A DNA stretch of 6,935 nt from NCBI GenBank assembly GCA_949070545.1, contig CARTQV010000042.1, positions 1 through 6,935 of the forward strand. The letters are read 5' to 3'. The translations under genes and the position numbers were made by a program. A model generated the notes under the pieces. The model did not search any database and was not told where the DNA came from. It saw only the letters and a list, made by a program, of their open reading frames with translations. This DNA comes from an uncultured Candidatus Saccharibacteria bacterium. Lineage in GTDB: Bacteria > Patescibacteriota > Saccharimonadia > Saccharimonadales > Saccharimonadaceae. Positions 1 through 6,770 of this stretch are shown in pieces (within the stretch, counting starts at the first letter, position 1; every line of letters begins with the position of its first letter).

Positions 1-824
1 AAATACCCCGACACGTATTCCGCATCAAAAATCCCATAATCCGCTCCGTTCAATTTCGCTTCAACAAGTGGCAAAGTGAAAACTGCCGTTAGTCCCAACG
101 CCACTACCACCGCTAGTATTGCCCGCCAAATACTCTTAGGATTCAACAACTTATCAATATTAATCAAAACATAAACTCCCGCCATCATCGCAAAGAGTAA
201 CGCCGACAAACTATGCGAAAAAATCAACAAAGCCGCCGCTACCGCCAGACTTCGCGTCGCGTTACGTTGTCGTACCGTGAGCTGATAAAGTCCTAGAAGC
301 AAAATCGGCGCAGCGATAAACGCCAAGCTCTCGCCCAGCGCCGCCCGAGAATAAAGATCCGTCAAAACATACGGCGTCGCCATATAAAAGATCCCAGCCA
401 GCGCACCAATCGCACGGCTCTTGCTAATTTTCGTCACCGCATAACACATCGTGAGCCCTGAAAAAACCAATGCTAGAATCAGAATCCAGTTAATCGTAAT
501 CGCCCAGTTCTGGATTAACATCTGAAATCCGGAGGCGACATATGTCACAAGTGGTCCGTAGAACAAATTATAGGCATAGCCGAATCCGCCTAGAGCATCT
601 GGGTCAACTTGTGGCACAATTTGACCATTCGACCAAGCATGCGAAGTACTTTGCAATCTTGCGACATGAAAAGCAAAGTCATCACCAACAATTACATTAT
701 CCATGCGCCCCCAAATCCCAATGCTAAGGATCGCACCAAAAACTAAAACCAGAAAAAAATGCCACTTTCTCGACCAAAAACCCTCAGCCCGAGACGCTTT
801 ATGCTCTTTTTCAGCTTTAACCAT
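1..824 (-). CDS. Polytopic membrane protein, GT-C/PTPS-related-like, C-terminus cut by window edge
   Basis: The gene reads leftwards from ATG at 824 and runs off the window; 274 codons are visible. The protein has a charged cytoplasmic start (MVKAEKEHKASRAEGF), a first membrane helix at about residues 22-38, then an outside loop with GDDFAFHVARL (47-57) and GGFGYAYNLFYGPL (79-92). At least five more hydrophobic helices follow, with YSRAALGESLAF at 158-169. An acidic pair in the first outer loop is typical of GT-C lipid-linked-sugar glycosyltransferases. The FGYAYNLFYGPL and R-A-LGE patterns recall membrane proteins annotated as 6-pyruvoyl-tetrahydropterin-synthase-related, a name that does not imply pterin chemistry. 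The likely role is in cell-envelope glycan work, but this is inference and the substrate is unknown. An in-frame TAG six bases upstream makes the ATG at 824 the furthest possible start. There is no Shine-Dalgarno sequence; a -10 box sits directly in front. It is divergent from der. Confidence 0.75.
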   Translation of the reverse strand, partial: MVKAEKEHKASRAEGFWSRKWHFFLVLVFGAILSIGIWGRMDNVIVGDDFAFHVARLQSTSHAWSNGQIVPQVDPDALGGFGYAYNLFYGPLVTYVASGFQMLIQNWAITINWILILALVFSGLTMCYAVTKISKSRAIGALAGIFYMATPYVLTDLYSRAALGESLAFIAAPILLLGLYQLTVRQRNATRSLAVAAALLIFSHSLSALLFAMMAGVYVLINIDKLLNPKSIWRAILAVVVALGLTAVFTLPLVEAKLNGADYGIFDAEYVSGY

Positions 825-830
825 ATCCTA

Positions 831-839
831 ATTATAACA
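831..839 (-). promoter_or_regulatory. Extended -10 promoter of the membrane-protein gene, predicted leaderless
   Basis: On the minus strand TGTTATAAT (839 to 831) is a perfect extended -10 box (TGnTATAAT). Six bases separate it from the ATG at 824. Transcription normally begins about seven bases after the -10 box, so the first transcribed base should be the A of ATG or its neighbour. No convincing -35 box is seen at 16-18 bp (the 17-bp position reads TGGTGT); the TG extension can compensate for this. Confidence 0.65.
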
Positions 840-869
840 CACAATTGCTAAAAACACCAGACTGTTCTC

Positions 870-875
870 TATAAT
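870..875 (+). promoter_or_regulatory. Possible second, upstream -10 box for der
   Basis: A perfect TATAAT occurs at 870-875 on the plus strand. TTGCTA at 845-850 could be a -35 box, but the 19-bp spacer is long. A transcript from here would carry a leader of about 45-50 bases with no ribosome site before der. This is weaker than the box at 917-922 and may be chance in AT-rich intergenic DNA. Confidence 0.2.
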
Positions 876-913
876 AAAGACTTTGCGCTAGTCCTAGCAA
901 ATTATAAAAAACA

Positions 914-922
914 TGCTATAAT
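914..922 (+). promoter_or_regulatory. Extended -10 promoter of der, predicted leaderless
   Basis: TGCTATAAT is a perfect extended -10 box whose last base is seven bases before the ATG at 930. Transcription is expected to start at the start codon itself. The bases between (TATATTT) hold no Shine-Dalgarno sequence. The -35 region is poor (CTAGCA at a 17-bp spacer), as at the divergent gene across the same 105-bp intergenic region. Confidence 0.7.
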
Positions 923-929
923 TATATTT

Positions 930-2447
930 ATGAAGAATCTTCCCATTGTCGCATTAATCGGCCAAACTAACGCCGGAAAATCTAGTTTGCTTAATCGTTT
1001 TGCGCGTTACAACATCGCGATCGTTGCCCGCGAAGAGGGAACAACGCGCGACAATGTCATGGCTCGAATCGACAACCGCTTTTTATTGATTGATACCGCT
1101 GGACTAAAAGATCCTGACGATGATTTCGAAGCTGGTATCCAAGACCAAATCACTGATGCTATCGACTCCGCCGAGCTAATCCTTATGACGCTCGATTCGA
1201 GTAAATATCCCGACCAAAAAGACAGGGACATCGCAAAAAAAGCCTTAAAATCAAAAAAACCTGTTTTTCTTTTACTTAATAAATCTGATCTCGGTGAATC
1301 CTTACCAGATGAAGAATTTCTCCGTCTCGGCATCAAACCTGAGCAAACTTTCCGCATTTCCGCCACAACCGGTCTAGGCATCCGTGACCTCAAATCCACC
1401 ATCCTCAACACGCTGAAGCGCGATAACGGTGGCGATTTTCAAGCTGTTTTCGAGGGGGTCCGGAGTCATGACGAGGACGAGCGTCAAAGCCCTGCGACGG
1501 CAAACGTCTTGGATACGCCTCGAGAAAAGAACTTAAAAATCGCCACCAGTACCACGCTCAAAATCGCCCTCATCGGTCGCCCTAACGTCGGCAAATCCAG
1601 CCTTTTTAACGCACTCGGAAGAAAACAACAGGCTATCGTCAGCTCCCGTCAAGGCACCACTCGTGACGTCAATCGCGTTGAAGTTCAATATCATGGACGC
1701 ACACTCGAAATCCTTGACACTGCTGGTCTTCGAAAACCTGGCAAACGCGAGGTTGGCATCGAAAAGTTCTCCGCTTTACGCACACTCGCTGCAATCGAAG
1801 AAGCTGACGTCTGTGCCCTACTCGTTGACGCCACCGAACCACACTCGAAACTCGACCAATCTCTTGCCGGTCAAATCATCAACGCCGGCAAGGGTATCAT
1901 CGTCGTCATCACGAAATCTGACCTTGTGAAAGATGAAATCATTATACCGGAGGAAGAGAACTTAGTTATTGAAAAGCGTCCGACAAAAAACAGTGAAGAA
2001 ACCTCAGACCATATTCCACAGCCTAAACGCAAAATCGACGACATCCTCGACAAGCTTGAATATGATTTCAATTTTTTACCATACGCTCCCGTTCTTATCA
2101 CTAGTAGCGAAACCGGACACAACGTCACAAAACTTTTTGAACTTGCCACCGAAATCGACCAAACCCGCCATCAAGAAATCAAAACTTCCGAACTTAACAA
2201 AATCCTAGGTGAAGCCGTCATTGAACATCCACCTGCCGGCCTAAAAAACACTCGTCCAAAACTGAAATACATTGTTCAAACTGACATTTGCCCACCTTGG
2301 TTCGTCGTTCATGGTCGTGACCTCGGGCTTTTGCACTGGTCATATAAACGATTCTTAGAACGCAAAATCCGCGAAAAATTTCCTTTTGTCGGTACGCCAA
2401 TTATGTTTAGCTACCGCAACGACCAAGACCAAAAACCCCGCAAATAA
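930..2447 (+). CDS. der: Ribosome-assembly GTPase Der (EngA)
   Basis: Der is a tandem-GTPase factor that binds 50S subunit precursors and is needed for their maturation. The 505 residues show the full plan. G domain 1 (about 4-165) has GQTNAGKS (11-18), TTRD (38-41), DTAGL (55-59), NKSD (117-120) and SATTG (144-148). A long acidic linker follows (about 166-208). G domain 2 (about 210-410) has GRPNVGKS (216-223), TTRD (243-246), DTAGL (263-267), TKSD (328-331) and SSETG (392-396). A KH-like RNA-binding domain ends the protein (about 412-497), with HPPAGLKNTRPKLKY and the F-GTPI-FSYRN ending. Oddities: the first P-loop has A for the usual V; the first G3 is DTAGL where DTGG is usual in this domain; the second G4 is TKSD and not NKxD; and about 30 charged residues (335-365) are inserted after it. 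At 505 residues it is longer than typical Der (about 430-490). No in-frame start lies between the upstream promoter and ATG 930. The TAA stop lies 11 bp from the convergent transporter's stop. Confidence 0.97.
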   Translation: MKNLPIVALIGQTNAGKSSLLNRFARYNIAIVAREEGTTRDNVMARIDNRFLLIDTAGLKDPDDDFEAGIQDQITDAIDSAELILMTLDSSKYPDQKDRDIAKKALKSKKPVFLLLNKSDLGESLPDEEFLRLGIKPEQTFRISATTGLGIRDLKSTILNTLKRDNGGDFQAVFEGVRSHDEDERQSPATANVLDTPREKNLKIATSTTLKIALIGRPNVGKSSLFNALGRKQQAIVSSRQGTTRDVNRVEVQYHGRTLEILDTAGLRKPGKREVGIEKFSALRTLAAIEEADVCALLVDATEPHSKLDQSLAGQIINAGKGIIVVITKSDLVKDEIIIPEEENLVIEKRPTKNSEETSDHIPQPKRKIDDILDKLEYDFNFLPYAPVLITSSETGHNVTKLFELATEIDQTRHQEIKTSELNKILGEAVIEHPPAGLKNTRPKLKYIVQTDICPPWFVVHGRDLGLLHWSYKRFLERKIREKFPFVGTPIMFSYRNDQDQKPRK

Positions 2448-2458
2448 GCAGCATGGCC

Positions 2459-5400
2459 TTATATATGTGTCTTATTCCGCATAATTAACTTATCGAATGC
2501 TACCAGCATTGCTGGCAAAAGCACCAGAATCAAAACCGTCGCACAAATGGTTCCTTTTGCAATCGTCAGAAGGATCATCGATGTAATTCCAGTCGTACAA
2601 TTACCAACAATCAACGTCACCAAAATCAAAATCGAAGATGAAGTTGCAATCGCATGAATTGACTTATTATACGCTTCACTCACCGCCGCTTTCACGCGCT
2701 TCGTCGCGCGTAGCTCAATATAATAAGATGTATAGAGAATTGCATAATCAATCGTTGCCCCCATCAAAATACTCTGCACAATTAGGAGTGCAATGAAATA
2801 AGTATCCGTCCCACTCATCGACAAAATCCCCATCGTCATATAGACCGCACATTGAATTAAAAGCACGAGAATAATCGGAATCAACAATGAACCAAACGTC
2901 AACGCCACTACCACGAAAATAAATATCATAGTAATAATCGTAATCGTGTCGAGTTCCGCACCAAAAGTTCTCGACATTTCATAAGCCATCGCCGAGTCTC
3001 CAATCACATAAAATTCACCACCCTGATCCGCCATTCCATCATGTAAGCTCTGCAGAAAACTAAAAGTCTCCTCCGATTCCGCATCAAATTCCGTATTCAA
3101 TACAATCCGTGAAAAGTTCTCTCCAACCAACATTGCTTTCGCATCCGCCACTTTTTCGCGTGCGTCCTGAATATCAACACGCATTTCTGAACTAATAAAC
3201 TGATCAAATCTCGCATCTGTCAATATTGCCGCATCAACATATTTCACTAATTCTTCAATCGTCATCTCCCAATTACTAACATATTCATATTTGCTCCCAT
3301 GATAAATATATAAAAGCTCAATTAAATCTTGGTCCAAATTATTTGTAAGTGTTGAAAGTGTTTCAACCAATTCTGCTGGCGTATAAGCCACTCCAGACAG
3401 CGTCTGATTCATCACTAAATCTAACGTCGAAAGTTTTGCCCGCTGAGTCATATCAAAATTCACTGCATATGCTGGTCGCATCATCACGTCATTCAGCAGA
3501 AACGACACGAATTCTCTAAGCGACATGCTAACGTTTTTTCCTTGCCACTTCATCTCATAAAGCGAGTACATTAACTTCACCGTCTGTTCATCTATCCCGA
3601 ACAAATTCGCCACTTCTTTTGTCGTATAAGTTCGTCCCTCCAAAGTTTCTTGCATCATTTTCTGAGCAAAACTTAGTTTCGAGATCGTTTCCGCACTCAC
3701 ATTTCCTGCCAAAATTGGGTCTTCATAATGTGTTATTACGAAATCTACGAACTCAACCGGCGTCATTTTAATCTCTTGTGGCTGCGCTAACAAACTAGGC
3801 AATTGCGACGATAACTCTGGGTGCTTCTCGACTTCCTGCAAAATTTTCAAATATCTACAATAATCATACAAAACCTTAACTTTCTCAGTGTCAATCCCGA
3901 ACGTTTGTGCAATCTCCACGTCGCTTAGTTTCGTTTGGACCCAATTTTTATTCACAAATGGCGCAATCTGTGCAAGTTGTGCTTTTATATCATCATCTAT
4001 ACTGCTCGCATAACGCGGGCTCAACAAAACATATTCATCCAAAAATCGCACCAACTCACCCACCGTTAAGCGCGTGTTAATATTCTTCGAATTAGAATAC
4101 ACTAACAGATCGTCTATTTGTTCATAGTTCAGTCCCAACACATTCGCGAGCTCGTCCGCACTCCGCTTTCTCAACACTGCTTCAGAACTCGCAAAGTTCT
4201 TCAGATCTGCAATTTCTCCTCGCATCGCAGGCTCAACATAGCTCGCAAAGTTCTCGTCCAAATAAATATCATCTTCGATAAATCGCACAAACTCATTTAG
4301 ACTCATCCGTCCCGTCCCGCCATGATTGTAATAATGGTAATAGATAATTCGAATCATATAATCTGGTAAGTCCGTTTCAACACCGAGTTCTTGCATTTTG
4401 TTTGGTAATTCATCTGCTGTCAATTTTTGTCCAATCGTATTTCCATAACAAAGTACTTCAGCTACTTTTCCTTCAGCCTTCAAACCACGACAATATTCCG
4501 CAATTCTTTCCTCATTGTCATTGTTATAAATCACTGCCATTTGGTTATCGTTCCCGAACACCTGACTAATTCTGTCTTCACTTGAATCCGTATAGAGAAT
4601 CCCTAGATTTCCACGCAAAAGATAGCTCGTTCCAAACACGAGCACAAAAAAGCCAACTGCCACGTAACGACCTTTGTATGCAATGCGACCCATAAAGTCC
4701 AACTTTGCGCTCGGACTTTTCTTTCGCGTTTTCTCAATCGCTCGATCGAATAACAAAATCAGACCCGGCAAACATGTAAAAATTGCAAGCAAACTAAATA
4801 ATACGCCTTTCGCCAATACAAATCCCATATCGCGCCCAATCGTAAAACTCATAAACACTAACGCCAAAAGTCCGACTACCGTTGTAATTGAACTGCTCGA
4901 AATTGATTTAAATGCATAAAGGAGCGCCCGCTTCATTGCCTCAACTTTGTTCGGAGAGTTAAGCTTTTCTTGGCTATAACGGTTCATCAACATAATTGAA
5001 TAGTCCATCGAAAGTGCAAGCTGCAAAATAGCCGTAATCGAATCCGTGATATTAGACACGCTCGGAAAAATCAAGTTCGTGCCCTTATTAAGCAAAACCG
5101 CAATTAAAATCGTAAACAAAAACAAAAACGGCTCCACATACGATTCGCTCATAATAATCAAAATCACCAACGCACAAAAAATCGCTAGCGCAATAATCCA
5201 AATCGGCAAAACCTCCTTATTTTGCTCTGCAACTTCACCACCAAAAGTCACTTCGTCATGTTTATATTTCTCTTCTAATGTCTCATAAACTCCGCGTGCC
5301 GTTTCTGAATCCGCCGCACCCTCCACCGTCAAAACATAGCGCACATAACCATCACGATTGTATTTTGTACTCTCATCATAATTAACAACCTTGATATCTT

Positions 5401-5671
5401 CTATTCCTGACAAATATTCTAATGTATCTTTTTTCTCATTCTCACCCAGACCTTCCAGCATAATAGTCAGGGAACTTTCATCTTCCTTCGGGAACTCAGC
5501 CTCCATAACGTCGAGGCCCATTTTTACTTCTGAGTCTTCCGGCAAATATTCTGTCATATCGTGGTTAATCTGCACTTTTTGCATCACAAAAAGTGACGCT
5601 CCAGCCAACAACACAAAAATCGCTAAAATAATATTTCGTCGCTGCACAATAAAATCTGTAATTTTCTTCAT
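2459..5671 (-). CDS. Large MMPL/RND-family membrane transporter with repeat-containing outer loop
   Basis: The 1070-residue protein has the two-fold RND plan. Helix 1 (about 13-30) is followed by a short first outer domain (31-153) that includes the NHDMTEYLPED stretch. Helices 2-6 follow (about 155-308), with SMDYSIMLMNRYSQE (221-235), then helix 7 (about 333-352), a very large second outer domain (353-905), and helices 8-12 (about 909-1057) with GATIDYAILYTSYY (971-984). The two DY-containing helix motifs match the MMPL/HAE3 family; family members export lipids or hydrophobic compounds using the proton gradient. The substrate here is unknown. Residues 418-850 form five degenerate repeats, listed separately; 856-905 look like an ordinary RND outer segment. 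I chose ATG 5671 because AAGGAG lies six bases upstream; a TTG at 5686 is in frame but overlaps that ribosome site. It follows dus by 37 bp on the same strand. Sampled lines are about 25-40% GC, below most neighbouring lines, which could indicate acquisition. The overall sequence style recalls transporters of host-associated Firmicutes, but this is an impression only. Confidence 0.9.
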   Translation of the reverse strand: MKKITDFIVQRRNIILAIFVLLAGASLFVMQKVQINHDMTEYLPEDSEVKMGLDVMEAEFPKEDESSLTIMLEGLGENEKKDTLEYLSGIEDIKVVNYDESTKYNRDGYVRYVLTVEGAADSETARGVYETLEEKYKHDEVTFGGEVAEQNKEVLPIWIIALAIFCALVILIIMSESYVEPFLFLFTILIAVLLNKGTNLIFPSVSNITDSITAILQLALSMDYSIMLMNRYSQEKLNSPNKVEAMKRALLYAFKSISSSSITTVVGLLALVFMSFTIGRDMGFVLAKGVLFSLLAIFTCLPGLILLFDRAIEKTRKKSPSAKLDFMGRIAYKGRYVAVGFFVLVFGTSYLLRGNLGILYTDSSEDRISQVFGNDNQMAVIYNNDNEERIAEYCRGLKAEGKVAEVLCYGNTIGQKLTADELPNKMQELGVETDLPDYMIRIIYYHYYNHGGTGRMSLNEFVRFIEDDIYLDENFASYVEPAMRGEIADLKNFASSEAVLRKRSADELANVLGLNYEQIDDLLVYSNSKNINTRLTVGELVRFLDEYVLLSPRYASSIDDDIKAQLAQIAPFVNKNWVQTKLSDVEIAQTFGIDTEKVKVLYDYCRYLKILQEVEKHPELSSQLPSLLAQPQEIKMTPVEFVDFVITHYEDPILAGNVSAETISKLSFAQKMMQETLEGRTYTTKEVANLFGIDEQTVKLMYSLYEMKWQGKNVSMSLREFVSFLLNDVMMRPAYAVNFDMTQRAKLSTLDLVMNQTLSGVAYTPAELVETLSTLTNNLDQDLIELLYIYHGSKYEYVSNWEMTIEELVKYVDAAILTDARFDQFISSEMRVDIQDAREKVADAKAMLVGENFSRIVLNTEFDAESEETFSFLQSLHDGMADQGGEFYVIGDSAMAYEMSRTFGAELDTITIITMIFIFVVVALTFGSLLIPIILVLLIQCAVYMTMGILSMSGTDTYFIALLIVQSILMGATIDYAILYTSYYIELRATKRVKAAVSEAYNKSIHAIATSSSILILVTLIVGNCTTGITSMILLTIAKGTICATVLILVLLPAMLVAFDKLIMRNKTHI
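3122..4420 (-). repeat. Five degenerate tandem protein repeats inside the transporter
   Basis: Read on the minus strand, residues 418-850 divide into five units: 418-503 (4420-4163), 504-581 (4162-3929), 582-680 (3928-3632), 681-761 (3631-3389) and 762-850 (3388-3122). Each begins with a short [ST]-x-x-E-[LV] stretch and an LG/FG-[ILV]-centred helix ending in aromatic residues, such as FGIDTEKVKVLYDY (591-604) and FGIDEQTVKLMYSL (691-704). Each then carries an E-[FL]-V-x-[FY] motif: SLNEFVRF (457), TVGELVRF (536), TPVEFVDF (637), SLREFVSF (717) and TIEELVKY (804). These are 79, 101, 80 and 87 residues apart. Unit 3 has an extra insert (about 610-632). DNA identity between units is low, so these are old protein repeats, not DNA tandem repeats. 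They are probably helical and outside the membrane; their function is unknown. Confidence 0.75.
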
Positions 5672-5677
5672 CAGCCT

Positions 5678-5683
5678 CTCCTT
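5678..5683 (-). promoter_or_regulatory. Shine-Dalgarno site of the transporter gene
   Basis: AAGGAG is read on the minus strand six bases before ATG 5671. It is the only strong ribosome site next to a start in the window and it decides the start: the in-frame TTG at 5686 lies immediately upstream and would leave no room for its own site. Confidence 0.85.
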
Positions 5684-5699
5684 CAATAATTCACTGGAG

Positions 5700-5728
5700 A
5701 TTATACTACTATTCTTCTCTATCGTCTA
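5700..5728 (-). promoter_or_regulatory. Possible promoter between dus and the transporter
   Basis: On the minus strand TAGACG (5728-5723, four of six matches to TTGACA), a 17-bp spacer and a perfect TATAAT (5705-5700) overlap the end of dus. Transcription would start near 5693, giving a leader of about 22 bases that contains the AAGGAG site. This would let the transporter be expressed apart from dus. There is no TG extension, unlike the leaderless promoters here. Confidence 0.4.
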
Positions 5729-6719
5729 GCGCCAAAATCACACGCACTTCTTTAGTATTTTTACACCCCATCATTTTCGCACGTAACTCCGCCGCGCCAG
5801 GGAATCCATGGACATAGATTTTAAAGTAATGTTTCAATGGCTCAAAAGACAAGCCTTTTTCCCGTTCGTCCAACCCTTCGCTCAACGCCCTCGCTCGTTT
5901 CAATCGCAATTTTGTATCTTGTTGATCAAACAAATCGAGATGTAGGTTCAAAAGTTGCATTAGCTCATCCCTCGTCGGTTCATGCTCAGTGAAACAATAT
6001 GGGTTCTCGAATACTCCACGCCCAATCATAAACCCATCAATATCAGGGAACTGCTGAGCAAATTTCCGCACCGCTTTCAAATCTTCAATGTCACCATTAA
6101 TAATCAATTTCGTTTTTGGCGAGAACGCCTTCCGTAGTCCCAAAATCTCTGGGATTAGCTCAAAATGCGCTGGAACTTTTGACATTTCCTTGCGTGTTCG
6201 AAGATGAATCGTTAGCGCTGCCGGCTCCTGTTTCAACAAAAACGGCAACCACTCACGATATTCATCAACATATGTATAGCCCAACCGCGTCTTCACAGAA
6301 ACTGGCAAACTTGTCGCTCGTCGCGCTTGCGTTAAACATTCCTCCGCTAAATCTGGTGTCCGGATCATCGCTGCACCCCCGCCCGCCGCATTCACATGTC
6401 GATCCGGACAACCCATATTAATGTCCAACCCAGCAAACCCCAGTCCTTCAAGCGCTCCTGCTAACTCTGCAAAATGTTCCGGATTCTTTCCCCAAATTTG
6501 TGCTACAATCGGCCGGTCACTTGGGGCTACTTCTAGTCGTTCCAGGGCATTCGCGCGTCCTTTTTCCGAAGCATAACTCGAAACATTCGTAAACTCCGTA
6601 AAAAACACATCTGGTCGTCCAGCCTGCGCAATCACCTGACGAAAAATCGCATTAGTCACGCCCTCCATCGGCGCAAGCACCGTGAATCCTTTCGGTAATT
6701 CTTCCCAAAAATTCTTCAT
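5709..6719 (-). CDS. dus: tRNA-dihydrouridine synthase (Dus family)
   Basis: Dus enzymes are FMN-dependent and reduce specific uridines in tRNA to dihydrouridine using NADPH. The 336-residue protein shows the FMN-binding start VLAPMEGVTNAIFR (14-27), FFTEF (39-43), and INMGCPDRHVNAAGGGAAM (100-118) with the expected catalytic Cys104. SVKTRLG follows (141-147, Lys143), then IHLRTR (171-176), LIINGDI (205-211) and GFMIGRGVFENP (229-240), which complete the barrel. A helical C-terminal domain follows (about 250-336). The segment after HLRTR reads KEMSKVPAHFE and lacks the Tyr/Gly pattern often found there, so the subfamily (A, B or C type) and target uridine cannot be assigned. ATG 6719 is chosen over an in-frame GTG at 6743 because a complete promoter ends six bases before it; the GTG would lie upstream of the predicted transcript. 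The gene sits between lepB and the transporter on the same strand. Confidence 0.95.
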   Translation of the reverse strand: MKNFWEELPKGFTVLAPMEGVTNAIFRQVIAQAGRPDVFFTEFTNVSSYASEKGRANALERLEVAPSDRPIVAQIWGKNPEHFAELAGALEGLGFAGLDINMGCPDRHVNAAGGGAAMIRTPDLAEECLTQARRATSLPVSVKTRLGYTYVDEYREWLPFLLKQEPAALTIHLRTRKEMSKVPAHFELIPEILGLRKAFSPKTKLIINGDIEDLKAVRKFAQQFPDIDGFMIGRGVFENPYCFTEHEPTRDELMQLLNLHLDLFDQQDTKLRLKRARALSEGLDEREKGLSFEPLKHYFKIYVHGFPGAAELRAKMMGCKNTKEVRVILALDDREE

Positions 6720-6725
6720 AGTTAT

Positions 6726-6754
6726 ATTATTGCAAGCTCCCACAGCTTCGTCAA
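6726..6754 (-). promoter_or_regulatory. Promoter of dus, predicted leaderless
   Basis: On the minus strand TTGACG (6754-6749), a 17-bp spacer and AATAAT (6731-6726) preceded by TG-C (6734-6732) form a near-consensus promoter with an extended -10 box. Six bases then lead to ATG 6719, which places the start of transcription at the start codon. There is no Shine-Dalgarno site. The promoter occupies the 51-bp gap after lepB, so dus can be transcribed without lepB. It is the best promoter in the window. Confidence 0.75.
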
Positions 6755-6770
6755 CGTAACTATCCCCACC

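Noticed and set aside
542..727. Open frame of 61 codons on the plus strand
   Set aside because: It lies wholly inside the minus-strand membrane-protein gene, and its translation shows no recognisable motifs; it is a shadow frame.
1007..1411. Minus-strand open frame of 134 codons inside der
   Set aside because: It overlaps the well-conserved first G domain of Der in the opposite direction and its translation is low-complexity Ser/Arg-rich; it is a shadow frame.
2444..2464. Hairpin between der and the transporter as a terminator
   Set aside because: The stem is about six pairs with a bulge and no T-run follows, so it does not qualify as an intrinsic terminator.
4188..4254. A 13-base sequence (CTCGCAAAGTTCT) present at 4188-4200 and 4242-4254
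   Set aside because: It encodes NFAS twice, 18 codons apart, within repeat unit 1 of the transporter; it does not extend further and is explained by similar protein sequence or chance, not a DNA element.
5672..5686. TTG at 5686 as the start of the transporter, adding five residues
   Set aside because: The added codons overlap AAGGAG, which is ideally placed for ATG 5671; no ribosome site precedes the TTG.
6720..6743. GTG at 6743 as the start of dus, adding eight residues
   Set aside because: A full promoter predicts that the transcript begins at ATG 6719, and the added residues precede the point where Dus proteins normally begin.
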